From Triticum aestivum (taxonomy: Eukaryota > Streptophyta > Magnoliopsida > Poales > Poaceae): a DNA stretch of 64,000 bases. A program made the position numbers and the translations under genes. The DNA is taken from NCBI RefSeq assembly GCF_018294505.1, contig NC_057814.1:295558059-295622058 (forward strand), given 5' to 3'. Below the pieces are notes generated by a model that had not been told where the DNA came from, did no database searches, and saw only the letters and a list, made by a program, of their open reading frames with translations. How positions within the stretch are numbered: the stretch's first letter is position 1; every line of letters starts with the position of its first letter. Below, in pieces: positions 33,776-46,162 of the stretch.

Positions 33776-34249
33776 GTCCCAAACAGCATACGACCCGAAA
33801 TTTCTAGCCAGATTCAAATTAATTTAAAAACTAAACATACCTTAATTTAAATCCAATGAAATTTTACCCGCACAAAAACAATGAAATTTAAAATATCAAA
33901 ATCCCAAAGAAAAAAGTATTTTGGAACTAATTGCCTCTTTGTTGTATTTTTTCATTTTACAGCCATTTATTGTTACTTATAGCCCATTTCTTATTACTTA
34001 TAGCCCATTTTCTGGGCAAAATGCATCCCTCCTCGTCTTGAAAGATTTCCAGCCCGACAGGGCATAGAAAAGCAAGTAGGCCTACGTTGGTTATTCTGCA
34101 AAAAACAAAATAGCTGGGCTAGCCATTTTCAGAAAGGAAAAAAACAAACTGGGCTGGTCATGTGCTAAACATATGAAAAAAAAGCCTGGGCTAGACGGGC
34201 CACAGCTCCCGCACAACCTAGTTGATACCCTTCTCCGTCCCGAAAAAAC

Positions 34250-34640
34250 AAAATTACTGCGCGCGCTGCTGGGTCCCTACTGTCATCCTCACCATGTACG
34301 GTCATCTCCTTATTCCTCTCGGTTGTTGACCATGTTGACAACACCGGAGGGCAGCGCCGCGGCGAGCGAACCAAGGCGGAGGACGATGGTGAGGCCTCGC
34401 ACGGGAACGAACAGGAGCCGGGGAAGATGCGTGGAGTTTTAGGGTGTGATATGGCCATGATGCGTGCCCGGCAGCACATCCACCCGTGGGAGGAGGGACC
34501 AGGCGGTCCCGCCGGCGCTGGTTTGGCTTTGGCGGCTGGAGGAAGAAGAGACTGAAGAAACACGACAGATGTTGAATGTCAATCCTACGGTGAAGGTTGG
34601 CACAATCGTTTGTTGACTAAGCCGACACCAAGTAGCATAC
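34250..34640 (+). repeat. Third, partial copy of the ~0.7 kb repeat
   Basis: It shares GGGTCCCTACTGTCA, GTTGACCATGTTGAC, GAGCCGGGGAAGA and the GCCGGCGCTGGTTTGG...GGCGGCTGGAG blocks with the two copies to the left, in the same order but with large deletions. Between copies 2 and 3 (33776-34249) is AT-rich filler with no feature seen. Confidence 0.55.
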
Positions 34641-34701
34641 TTTTTTATATATAGGAAGAAAAGAAAAACTGGGCTCGTTCGATCTTGCGTCGAAACTAAA
34701 A

Positions 34702-37700
34702 TGTAATGCCCACGATGCGGCTATATCTCCCACGTGTCGAGGCACGACTTAGAGGCATAACCGCATTGTGGTTTTGTCGCAAGAAGGGTCATCTTCACAC
34801 AATCCCATGTAATGAACAAGAATGGGATAACGAGAGTTGGCTTACAATCGCAACTTCACACAATACATAAATAATTCATACATCATCCAAAATCCACACA
34901 TAGACCGACTACGGTCAAATCCAAATGAAAATAAGATAACCCCAAATGCTAGATCCCCGTTCGTCCCAACTGGGCTCCACTACTGATCATCAGGAAAAGA
35001 AACATAGTAACGACCACGTTCCTCGTCGAACTCCCACTTGAGCTCGGTTGCGTCATCTGCACTGGCATCGTCGGCACCTGCAACTGTTTTGGTAGAATCT
35101 GTGAGTCACGAGGACTCAGCAATCTCACACCCGCGAGATCAAGACTATTTAAGCTTATAGGAAAGGATGGTGTAATGAGGTGGAGATGCAGCAGGCACTA
35201 AGCATATATGGTGGCTAACATACGCAAAAGAGATCGAGAAGAGAAGCAACGCAACGATCGCGAAGCTAGAAATGATCAAGAAGTGATCCTGAAACTACTT
35301 ACGTTCATGCATAACTCAAACCGTGTTCACTTCCCGGACTCCGCCGAGAAGAGACCATCACGGCTACACACACGGTTGATGTATTTTAATTAAGTCAAGT
35401 GACAATTTCTCTACAACCGGACATTAACAAATTCCCATCTGCCTCATAACCGCGGGCACGGCTTTTGAAAGATAATACCCTGCAGGGGTGTCCCAACTTA
35501 GCCCATTATAAGCTCTCACGGTCAACGAAGGATAAACCTTCTCCCGGGAAGACCCGATCAGTCTCGGAATCCCGGTTTACAAGACATTTCGACAATGGTA
35601 AAACAAGACCAGCAAAACCGCCCGAATGTGCCGACAAATCCCGATAGGAGCTGCACATATCTCATTCTCAGGGCACACCGGATGAGCCAGACGTCAGGTT
35701 GGCATAGACCCTGGTTGCCCAGGGGGCGCCGGACATCGCTCGGTTTGGGCAGCACTCAAAGGAGCACTGGTCCGGGGGTTTAAATAAAGATGACCCTCGG
35801 GCTCACGAAAACCCAAGGGAAGTGTAGGTGGTAGGTGGTCAAATGGTAAAACCAAGGTTGGGCCTTGCTGGAGGAGTTTTATTCAAGGCGAACTGTCAAG
35901 GGGGTCCCATAAATCACCCAACCGCGTAAGGAACGCAAACTCAAGGAACATAATACCGGTATGACAGAAACTAGGACGGCAAGAGTGGAACAAAACACCA
36001 GGCATAAGGCCGAGCCTTCCACCCTTTACCAAAATATATAGATGCATTGATTACATAAGAGATATTGTGATATTCCAAAAAATCCATGTTCCAACATGGA
36101 ACCAACTTCAACTTCACCTGCAACTAGCAACGCTATAAGAGGGCTGAGCAAAAGCGGTAACTTAGCCAAACAACGGTTTGCTAGGAAAGGATGGTTAGAG
36201 GCTTGACATGGCAATATGGGAGGCATGATATAGCAAGTGGTGGGTAGCGTAGCATAGCAATAGAACGAACAACTAGCAAAGCAAATATAGAAGTGATTTC
36301 GAGGGTATGGTCATCTTGCCTGCAAGGTTCTCAGAGTTGTCGAAAGCTTGATCCTCGTAAGCGTACTCAACAGGTTCCTCGTTCATGAACTTGTCTCCCG
36401 GCTCTACCCACAACAAGAACACAAGCAGAGGAACCACAATCAATCACGGAAAATGCACAAGCAACATGATGCAAAACATGTATGATATGCGAGATGTGGT
36501 ATGCAATGCATATGCGTGCTTCAGAAGAAAAAGGGTGAACAAAGCAGTAACTTGGCAAACCAAGTATGCCACTGGAAAGATGAGATGATTTCGGTTGAAA
36601 TCGATATAAAGATCACCAGAAACGGATGCACGGTTTGCAAATGGCAAGCCAAACAAGAATGACACGATTCTGCGATTAACAGCATGATAGCACATAGAAT
36701 GCAACAAGTAACTACGCTACAGCACCCCAACATAGCAACAAAGCATATAGCAGTAATCTACAGGAGATAATTGACAAAAGATGAACACTGAGCTACGGCT
36801 AGATCACAACATAATAGGTTCAAACAAGCATGGCAAAAGTGCAAAAGATATCAGGTTCAGACTGAAATTACTGGACATGGCTGAAACAGCATCAGGTAGC
36901 AATGTTCAGAGCAAGCAACCAACATGCTACAGGAACTTCACATAGCAAAACAAGGCATGGTATAAATCTACTAAATGCATAGAACAAAAGTCCCTTACTG
37001 ACCATGAGCCAAAAAGTACCAGAAGATATGATGGCTCCCATGTAAACATAGCAAGTTTCGTTAACAGGTTTCAGATTAGCAGAAAACAGAGCATGGCAGA
37101 AACAGTATTATGAAGGCATCTTGGTGAGCTTGATTCACTCATCACAAAGCAATGCATGATAAAACAAGCATACCTACAGCAAGATGGCACGTTTATGAAG
37201 CTAAACATGGCAAGCGCAAGTACATAGCATGTATGGATCAACTACAACAACCTTGGCAAAATTGGATATCATGTTAACAATCTACCAGGAATATTTTGTA
37301 GCAAAAGTAGAGCAAGATTAAGACATGCTATGTCACTCCATAATTGCAAACATGGGCATGGATGAATAGGTCGCAACTATATCTACAAAACATCCTGACT
37401 GAACATTCCCAGAAGAAGCATGGATCTCACTGTAGCCACAAAGATACATAGCAACAAAATAACAGCAGTAACAGACTGAAAATACTGTCCCTGAAATCAG
37501 AAACATCACGAAGCCTAGTTTGCATGCTTGTGCTAGTCACCACAGAGATCACAAAAATACATGGCATACACCTCTGTAAAGATGGCATGGCATACATCAA
37601 AACACATGTAGAGCTCCTACTCATAAGATGCACACATCAATTGCAACAAAAATAACAAATCACCACGTTCTGATAAGTAACAGCAGGTAACAGCATATAG

Positions 37701-39244
37701 CACTCTTGCACCAGAGATTCGGGCATCAAGATGGACTCAAATGAACATGGCATAAAGGAACAAAATGAAGAGCATCTCGAGACGAACATTTCGATATATC
37801 ATGCACCCTAAACGGAGCAGTAAGCAGAGAGTTATGATGCGATGAACAGGAGCATATAATGTAAAAATCCACGGGACTTGGATAATTTGGGGGGGAAGAA
37901 AAAGTCAACCGTCTCAGATCGGATCGGGCGCGGCCGAGGCTTCTCGCCGGAGCAGAGGCGACGGCCGGTGTGGAGAGGAGGGAGACGGCAAGGGAGAGGA
38001 GCGGCCGGAGGCGGGGCTCGGCGGAGGAGCTCGGGGCGCGGCCACGGGCTCCCGNNNNNNNNNNNNNNNNNNNNNNNNNNNNNNNNNNNNNNNNNNNNNN
38101 NNNNNNNNNNNNNNNNNNNNNNNNNNNNNNNNNNNNNNNNNNNNNNNNNNNNNNNNNNNNNNNNNNNNNNNNNNNNNNNNNNNNNNNNNNNNNNNNNNNN
38201 NNNNNNNNNNNNNNNNNNNNNNNNNNNNNNNNNNNNNNNNNNNNNNNNNNNNNNNNNNNNNNNNNNNNNNNNNNNNNNNNNNNNNNNNNNNNNNNNNNNN
38301 NNNNNNNNNNNNNNNNNNNNNNNNNNNNNNNNNNNNNNNNNNNNNNNNNNNNNNNNNNNNNNNNNNNNNNNNNNNNNNNNNNNNNNNNNNNNNNNNNNNN
38401 NNNNNNNNNNNNNNNNNNNNNNNNNNNNNNNNNNNNNNNNNNNNNNNNNNNNNNNNNNNNNNNNNNNNNNNNNNNNNNNNNNNNNNNNNNNAGGAGGCGC
38501 GCACGGGGCGGCGGCGGCTCGGGCTCCGCGGGCCAGACGTGGGCTCGCGAGCCGGCGGTGGCGCGGCGTACGGGCCCACCACATGGCGTCCTCTGGTAGG
38601 CTGCGGGCGGCGGCGGCGATGTGTTCGGTGGCGGCGGACGCGTCCGGCTGGGGAGAGGGGAAGGGGACTATGGTTGCACCGTGAATTTCGGAGGGGGAGG
38701 TGTTTTTATAGGTAGAGGGAGCTAGGAGACTCCAAATGGAGTGTAGTTTTCGCCCACACGATCGTGATCGAACGACCGAGAACATGGAGGTGACTTAGAT
38801 GGTTTTTGGACTGTTTGGAGGGGTTTTTTTCTGCAACACACAAAAGGACTTTGCGGTTACCCGGTTAACCGTTGGAGCATCAAATGACCTCCAAATGGAA
38901 CGAAACTTGACAGGTGGTCTACCGGTGGTATACCAAGGCCACTTGACAAACCTCGGTCCATTGCGAGAACGTTCAACACCCGCTCACGAAAAGAAACAAG
39001 AGGGGTGCGCCGGTGCATGTGGGAGTGCCGGATTGCAAAACGGACAACAGGCAAAATGCTCGGATGCATGAGACGAACACGTATGCAAATGAGATGCACA
39101 TGATGACCTGATATGAGATGCATGACATGAACAAAATGCAAAACGAAAATCAAAACCCGACCACGAAGGGAATATCATAACACATAGCCGAAAATGGCAA
39201 GAGTTGGAGTTACAAATATGGAAAGTTACATCCGGGGTGTTACA
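34702..39244 (-). mobile_element. Solo LTR of a large Gypsy-type retrotransposon
   Basis: 4543 bp including a 437-base gap, with plus-strand ends TGTAATGCCC and GGGGTGTTACA and a perfect 5 bp target duplication TAAAA (34697-34701 and 39245-39249). No second LTR, primer site or polyprotein is present, so it is the product of LTR-LTR recombination. A minus-strand TATA-like sequence (CTATAAAAA at about 38703-38712) beside the GC-rich gap suggests minus orientation. The size and the TGTAACACCCC start on the minus strand recall large-LTR Triticeae families such as Sukkula/Erika; that family name is a guess. No gene inside. Confidence 0.88.
38055..38491. other. Assembly gap (437 N) in the solo LTR
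   Basis: Flanked by GGCGCGGCCACGGGCTCCCG on the left and GCGCGCACGGGGCGGCGG on the right. Same GC-rich promoter-adjacent position as the two gaps in the element D LTRs. Confidence 0.95.
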
Positions 39245-39638
39245 TAAAACTACGAGGAAAATGCGTTCGTCTATCGTCCTCCTCCCAGGGAACGTTCGCC
39301 AAATAAGTGACTAACACCCTTGGTTTTCAACCGAGAGGCCTTGGGTTCGAGTTCCAGGAACTCTCAACTTTGTCCTCCTTCCTTCCTTGCAAAAAAAAGA
39401 AAGAAAATCAAAGACTTGAGAAGGCGTACAGAACAAGCTAGTGTACAAGTAAAGAGACATTGCTGAGTTTTAGAAAAAAGAGAGACGTGCTCCTGTAGCT
39501 GGTTCGAATCCAAACCTAGACTATGACTATATATGGTGCTATGCTACTCTGCAAGTAATGAAACTGACATATCCAACGTTCGCTTCTCCTCTTCACTACT
39601 TACTCTGCCTAGCATCAGAAGCTCTGGCCGCAGCAACC

Positions 39639-40330
39639 ATGTCCACTGGCTGCTCGTCCACCTGCTCTTCAGCAGGCAACAACCAGATATGCGCCAAGTC
39701 GCCACCCGTACCATCGCCTGTGGGTCTCATCACACCCCCACCGGCACACACACCGCAGCCGGTTGCTCATCACAATGCGCTGCCGTTGGTGTGGTGCCAC
39801 TACTGCAAATCATGCAGAGTCATCCATTGTGTCTCAACCACAATCCTCAACCCTACCGAGTCTTCTACAAATGCTTGAATCATGGGGTAATAATATGTTT
39901 AAGTGTTGTTCTGCTGCTTTCAGTTGCTGATTTTTTTAATAGTTTGGTTGATGATCTTCCAATTTGATTTGTGCAGAAAAGGGAAGATTCGCGTGATTTG
40001 TATTTCTGGGAAGTTGCTGATGTGGGGGAATGCAACTACGCTGATTATTTGGTTAGCCGAGGAATCCCAATAACAACAGGTTGGGGTGTTGGACAAGTAA
40101 CTGAAGGAACGGCAGAAGAGGAAGATGCAGAGAAGAAGGTTAAAGATGCAGTTCCTATGATAATGGCCAAGTAACAGCTGCTGAACGGCCTTGACAGCAA
40201 TGAGGAGATGAAAGAGCTTGTGAAGATAATGGGTAAAATCGATGTGCTCTGTAGGATGATTGTCTCTTTATTTTCAGTGTATGTAGCACTCATGATGTAT
40301 TCAGTGGCTATGACATGGGCACTTTGTTGA
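39639..40330 (+). pseudogene. GRF-type zinc-finger protein gene, broken, inside the CACTA
   Basis: The ATG at 39639 opens MSTGCSSTCSSAGNN, then a Pro-rich linker and the start of a zinc finger, WCHYCKSCRVIHC...ILNP. The next part, YRVFYKCLNHG, is in another frame, so one base has been lost near 39860. An intron with GT at 39897 and AG ending at 39976 joins HG to KREDSRDLYFWE in frame, completing the plant GRF pattern (CxxC, RVFYKC, FWE). A Glu/Lys-rich coiled coil and an early TAA (40172-40174) follow. Beyond it the frame stays open to a hydrophobic segment (MIVSLFSVYVALMMYSVAM), which fits the C-terminal membrane anchor of such plant proteins. The finger would bind single-stranded nucleic acid. 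Non-functional here. Confidence 0.65.
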
Positions 40331-40903
40331 AACTAGTAATGAATGAAACCTGTATAGCAGGCTAGGCGTAGTGTTGTGAACATCTAATGATTTCTATTAA
40401 CAGAAATCGGGGGCTATCCCCTTTTGCTCATAAATAAATAAATAGCACAGGCCCTTTTTGTAATAAATAAATAAATTAGCAGAGGCCATGTCGGGTCAGC
40501 ATTGTTCCCATTCGAAGACGTCGAGCAAATTGCAGTCCAACAGCAAACTATGTCATCAAATTCAAGTTTCACAGCCAAATATGAGTACAACTAAACAACA
40601 ATGTCATCATGTTTTAGTCGTCATACAATAACCAAACACAAATCAACATACATAACAAGTGATGTTCTCACAGCAAAATACTAAACAACACGTTCATCAG
40701 GTTTAACTTGCCATAGCAAACACAATTTCACATAGTAGATAAAAAAACGTCTTCTGACAGGCAAATACGACAAAAGCAATCTAATCATCATCCGCAACAG
40801 CAGCGTCAACATCTTCACCATGTGTATCAGTCTAAATTGTAATTCCCCATAGTGTCATATTCTTCTTCATCCTCAATATCCTCGAACGTTGGCTTCTTCT
40901 TGA
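40331..40903. other. Intergenic, AT-rich, between GRF gene and transposase gene
   Basis: Contains AAATAAATAAATA runs near 40430 and 40465 and the A/T-rich 3' flank of the minus-strand transposase gene. No ORF or repeat of note. Confidence 0.5.
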
Positions 40904-43900
40904 TCAACTCTTATATGTCCACAACACGACAGTCAATCTTTTCGCCAGCGTCATTGATGTGATGGTTCTCAAAGATATTAGGAACATCTGTGGAATCTTG
41001 TACATCAGGAGCAGTGTAAGCATCATCTTCTTGTGCAACTTCATTAAACGAATTCCTCTGCTCAAACCTTTGCAATACTCTCCAGTCATCGCTACGTGCA
41101 AATGTGTCCTCCAAGAAAATATCTGTGTTGCTTGATTTTCCAAAATAAAAGGCTCGTTGGTCTGGTACGCCGCCTTGACATTGATGGATTTGAAATAATC
41201 ATCAGCTCTGGGTTTTTTCATCCTGGAAAACAGGTTATACCAACAACAGCACAATAGAACCACAAACCGATGATCCTCGAAACTGGAGATATACTGCAAC
41301 TGAACAATGTCTGTTATGTTAGCATACATTTTAGTTGTCTCTCTATCGTACGTATCCGTGCTCATGATGGAACTATTTTGTGTCTTCCTGCCTTCGTCGC
41401 GTGCAATGGTGTTGTAGCGCACATCTCCAACAACGCAAGATTCATAATGGCTTACCCAAGTATCAGGACCCATTGCTAGTGCGTAAAGGTCATCATCAAC
41501 TGCCTGCCCATCCTCCCGCATCTTCTTGACCTATGTTTAGAAAATAGACAAGTTGATCAACTTATGTACTCAATACATTAAAAAAAACTGACAGTGCAAT
41601 TCGAAAGCTTACATGGCTCTTGAACCATTTCGCAAATCCTGCCATAACCAGTTTGTTAATGTTTCTTGGATTTTGCGGCAGTAACTCCTTTTTGTAGATG
41701 CTGCACAACATAGTGATCGCGTCAAACATCTAAATATATAAGAATGTGCTGCAAGTTTAGTAGATTACAATGTATAAGCTGCAGTACTTAGCACTTACTT
41801 GATATAAGGTAGTATCTCAGGACAGTTATTCAACACATACCAAACCATTTTGTCCAAATCTTTAGGTTTGTCCTCTTGTTGACTCTTCCCGGTAACTCGA
41901 ACAGAATAATCGAAAAAATAGAGCCCGGGATTGTCTTCACCCACCTCTTTGCTAAGCTGATCAGCTGTTTTAATGTATTTTGAGCAGAATGTCAACGCTT
42001 CTGTACCAATGTAGGCCTCTGCAATGGAACCCTCGGGTCTAGCTCTGTTCCTAACATAGCCCTTGAAAGTGCCTAGCCGCGTTTCAATAGGGTACATCTA
42101 GCCATACTGTAATGGACCTCTAAGTAGTGCCTCATTAGGTAGATGAACAGCCAAATGCACCATCACATCAAAGAAGGCTGGAGGATATATCTTCTCAAGG
42201 TTGCATAGGATAGTTGGTATCTTGTCTCTCCAAAGCATCTATCCTGATATTTCTACTGTAGAGTTCCCTGAAGAATTGTCCCAACTCTACAACTGCTCTG
42301 TATAAGTCAGGGCGGCCCAATCCTCTAAGGATAATAGGTAAAACCCTTTGAAGTAGGACGTGGCAGTCATGACTCTCCTTTCAGGGTTGTAAGCAAATCC
42401 ATGTGGGAATCTCACACGTGACAGGACCTCGGAGAATTCTTTTCTTTTTACCTTGTCCAAGACATACACAGCTGGTGCCATATCCCGTGGTATACCTTCA
42501 TCTTACACCTGCAAATCCTTTCTGATACCCAGGTGTGTCAAATCAATCCTAGATTTTAAGGTATCTTTCGTCTTGCCTTCAATATTAAGAAGTGTGCCGA
42601 TAATGTTGTCACATATATTTTTCTCGATGTGCATCACATCAAGATTATGCCGCAGATCCAAATCTTTCCAATACTCCAAGTCCCACAAAGTGGACCTGCG
42701 GGTAAACAATAATCTCTCTTCTGCCCTGCCACGCTTCCTTTTCCTGCTACCATTACCAGGATGGTTTTCTGGTGTAATATGCCTGACCTTCTCTAATTCC
42801 ACTTGCAACTCATCGACAGTGAGCCTCTTTGGCGCATCACGGTTTTCATGCTTTGCATTGAACACATGTCTTCGGCATTTTGTAGGACGCGGCTTGTCCT
42901 TGGCAAGGAAACGGTGGTGTCTAGTGTAACAGATCTTTCTAAGTATTGCGTATGACAGCGGATTCCTGTCACAGCGAACACATGTATTATAACCATGTGT
43001 CGTTCACCCTGACATAGTGCCCAAAGCCAGATAATCATGGATGCACCAAATTATAACAGCACACAGAAAGAAATCAGCTGATGGGCCGCTATATAGGTCT
43101 CGAGTGAGAACCGCCCTCCATAGTTGTTGAAGTTCCGCCACAAGAGGCTCCATGAATAAATCAAAATCCTTTCCAGGACTTTTTGGACCTGGGATGAGCA
43201 AGGCCATCATGTTGTTTGATTCTTTGGTGCAGACATTTGGAGGCATGTTGTAAGGGATAACAAGCACTGGCCGCATGCTATATGTGGCGCTCTGGTGGCC
43301 AAATGGGTTAAATCCATCTGAAGCTAAGCCAAGTCTAATGTTTCTCGGGTCAGCAGCAAACTTTTTGTGTTTCCGATTGAAGCTTTGCCACTCACTACCA
43401 TGAGATGGATGGCTCATTACATTCTGATCTCTGTACTCCTGGTTCCTAGAATGCCACAGTACATCCTCTCTTGTTTCAACATCATGAAACAACCTCTGCA
43501 ATCTTGGTATAATTGGAAAATGTCTCAGAACATTATGAGGAATCCTCTTCACAACATCGCCATCTTTCCATCTTGATGATTTGCATTTCAGGCATTCACT
43601 TAAGTTGGCATAATCCTTTCGGAACAGAACACAATTATTCTTACAAACATGGATCATATCATATCCAATTCCAACTGCACGAAGGAAAATCTTCATTTGA
43701 CTGTAGGTGTGTGGCAGCTCAGATGAATCTGGGAAAGATTTGCGGAAAGCAGCCAACATCGCATCGAATGATTTGTTGGTCATCCGCTTAGATGTCCTCA
43801 CCTGAAGAAAGGTGACCATAGCTGAGAATATCGACAGCTTATTTCCTGGGGTGACAGCCACATTGAATTGTTCCAACATGCGGGCCCACCGTTTTTCTTC

Positions 43901-44302
43901 TGCAGGTGAAAGTTCATGAAATGCACGAGCATTTCGTAGCATTGTTTCAATGTTGGTCAAACTCACTGGCTCCGCCACCACCACCTCCTCCTCCTCTTCC
44001 ACCCGAGCATTAGGCAGATCAAGATGGTGATCTGCTGCTTCCACGTAGTCAGTAACATTGACGTTCACAGGTTCACCATGATGAACCCACCTAGTATATG
44101 TGACTGACATCCCATACAAGTGTAGATGATTTTGCACAGTTGACTGGGGCCTTGTGACTGAATTCATACAACTGCTACATGGCCAAAGCACATCTGATTT
44201 CGGACCACCGTACTCAGCTCTGATAAAGTTCATGAAGTTTTCAACCCCCTCGACATATGCAGCGGAGAATCTTCGAGCAGAAGTTATGCAAGTCTTGTCC
44301 AT
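40904..44302 (-). pseudogene. CACTA transposase, TNP2/TNPD type (Transposase_21)
   Basis: Minus-strand gene starting at 44302 (MDKTCITSARRFSAAYVEGV), the transposase-associated domain with a CSSC motif. The Transposase_21 core follows: CLKCKSSRW, then LGLASDGFNPFG with the probable first catalytic Asp, IPGPKSPGKDFDLFMEPLV, and after an in-frame TGA (43004-43006) CVRCDRN and RHNLDVMHIEKNICDNIIGT. DUF4218-like sequence follows (LPTILCNLEKIYPP, MYPIETRLGTFKGYVR) with stops at 42503, 42287, about 42243 and 42098. After an intron near 41795-41522 a DUF4216-like end follows (WVSHYESCVVGDVRYNTIA, VVLLCCCWYNLFSR). A frameshift near 41105 precedes the last 67 codons, ending 40911-40914. This enzyme would cut and join the element ends; here it is dead. 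Most breaks are single-base. Confidence 0.88.
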
Positions 44303-45088
44303 CTGTTAGACATATAAATTAGTTCTTCTACTAGATATTACAGGAAAAACAGATATCCTTTTTAATGAAGTCCAAAAAAATACCTAGGTCGATGTCTAAA
44401 GCTATCGCAAGATATTTGGACGAGCAGATCTAAGTAACGAAATATATGTAAAGCTAATTCAGCAAACAGATTTGAGTGCTAAATTATGGCAGGCTGTTTC
44501 AGTAGTCAATGAGGCCGAGCACATAGCCATCAAACTATCGAAGGCCATCGCAGCAGCAAAGATCGAGTATAAAATGGTGTACAGCTATTTCACCTAACAG
44601 ATTGTCTACTAGACCATGGCAATCTACGTCACACTAAATATATGGCAGGATATTTTAGCAACTAATCGGGCTTGGCATGCCATCTCAGCTAAGCAGATTG
44701 AGTGCAGAACAGGGCAAGGAAGCTTCTTAAGCAGAGCATACTAATTGTAAACTACTTCGGCAAACAGTGAGATTAACAGCGTCTATCAGCTAGCATTCAG
44801 CGCTACACCAACATGCACGGGGCCTCAGTCTAGAATGCGCGTACCGTGGGAGAAGCTGACCACCGTGCATCTCCACACGAACGTCGCCAGTGGTGGCGGC
44901 GCTAACCGTCGTGCGTCCACAAGAACGTCGCCAGCGGTGGCAGCGCGGCTAGAGGACGGCAGTCTACAAGAGCATACTGTGGGAGCGACAGGATCGCCGT
45001 GCGTCCCCTCGACGAACCGCAGCACCGACATATCGGCGCGGCGGGGAGGGCGGCTTTGGCGGAGCGAATGGAGTGGACGGGGACGGGG
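44303..45088. other. 5' flank of the transposase gene, GC-rich toward the gap
   Basis: 44303-44820 is AT-rich with no ORF of note. From 44835 the base content rises sharply, and a phrase ACGAACGTCGCCAGTGGTGGC recurs as AGAACGTCGCCAGCGGTGGC about 45 bases later (44877 and 44920). This is likely promoter/leader sequence of the outward-facing transposase gene. Confidence 0.45.
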
Positions 45089-45374
45089 NNNNNNNNNNNN
45101 NNNNNNNNNNNNNNNNNNNNNNNNNNNNNNNNNNNNNNNNNNNNNNNNNNNNNNNNNNNNNNNNNNNNNNNNNNNNNNNNNNNNNNNNNNNNNNNNNNNN
45201 NNNNNNNNNNNNNNNNNNNNNNNNNNNNNNNNNNNNNNNNNNNNNNNNNNNNNNNNNNNNNNNNNNNNNNNNNNNNNNNNNNNNNNNNNNNNNNNNNNNN
45301 NNNNNNNNNNNNNNNNNNNNNNNNNNNNNNNNNNNNNNNNNNNNNNNNNNNNNNNNNNNNNNNNNNNNNNNNNN
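45089..45374. other. Assembly gap (286 N)
   Basis: Flanked on the left by GGAGTGGACGGGGACGGGG. Right flank is of ordinary composition. Confidence 0.95.
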
Positions 45375-45961
45375 GTTTCTCCAAGTGCAGTCCCACGTGT
45401 CAGTGAAGAGGCAAGCCGAAGCGCGTTCCGTTTGCGTGAGCCGTGTGTAGGACCGAACGTGTGTGGGGTGCAATGCGACCGTGATAGGGGTGCTGTGAGT
45501 ATACTGCCTTTTTTCCTATTAAACTAGGTGCTTTGCCCCCTAAAAAAACTTGGTGTTTCGCGCGATCCATCGATACTACAACTAGTAATCCAATAATCCC
45601 GACTAAAATGGCGCGGCCGGGTCTTTTCCCGCGCGATATGCTGGGAGGTTGTCTTAGTTGGTTTTTTTAGGACGAGTAATGCTACACCTATGTAATCCCA
45701 GTTACGTAATTAATGTAATGTGAAACGTGTGAGCTGTTGATTGTAGATTGGGGGAGGGAGGGGCCCACCACAATGAAAATCGGGGAGGAGAGAGAGAGAG
45801 AGAGAAGCAATTTATGTTAACCCTATCGTAGGTTCCCGTAGATGTAGAACGATGTCAAATGCGTGAATGTGTAGTGGACGTACTATTGGAGTGCCTAAGA
45901 TAAATTGTGTATGTAGACCCGATGTGTTTATTTACTTCGCATGTTAGCTTTGTCTCGGTTC
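45375..45961. repeat. Diverged repeat sequence of the CACTA middle region
   Basis: No gene. The segment GTGTTTCGCGCGATCCATCGATAC...CCCGACTAAAATGGCGCGG...TTTTCCCGCGCG (45550-45645) recurs in diverged form at 51943-52015 and partly at 50478-50520. Another phrase, GCGTGAATGTGTAG (about 45860), recurs near 52155, 53350 and 53715. These are remnants of old duplications inside the element. Confidence 0.5.
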
Positions 45962-46162
45962 AATAAAAAGCAGAGTTGGTGATGATGGTGTGCCCGCCAT
46001 CCTGCAATATAGGTCGTCCGATCTATATCTAACGGATAGGAAGGAAACTATGACAATTTACCCGCACTCCTCTCCACATATGCAGATAAGGCCTTCCCTC
46101 GTTCATCCTTTTCTCCCACAAGATCTTGATGTTCCATGCAATGCACGGGGCATCTTGCAAGG
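45962..46162 (+). repeat. Inverted-repeat copy 1 of a ~0.2 kb sequence
   Basis: From AATAAAAAGCAGAGTTGGTG to GGGGCATCTTGCAAGG. It is the reverse complement of 52848-53076 at roughly 80-85% identity by eye. The inner ends are GCATCTTGC and GCAAGATGC. Probably two independent insertions of one short element, or the arms of a larger fold-back. Confidence 0.75.

Noticed and set aside
37832..38785. Long ORFs across the N gaps
   Set aside because: Their length is produced by runs of N read as open; the real flanks give only GC-rich low-complexity residues.
39310..39385. Functional tRNA gene
   Set aside because: An anticodon stem and T arm can be drawn, but no A box or matching acceptor stem is found.
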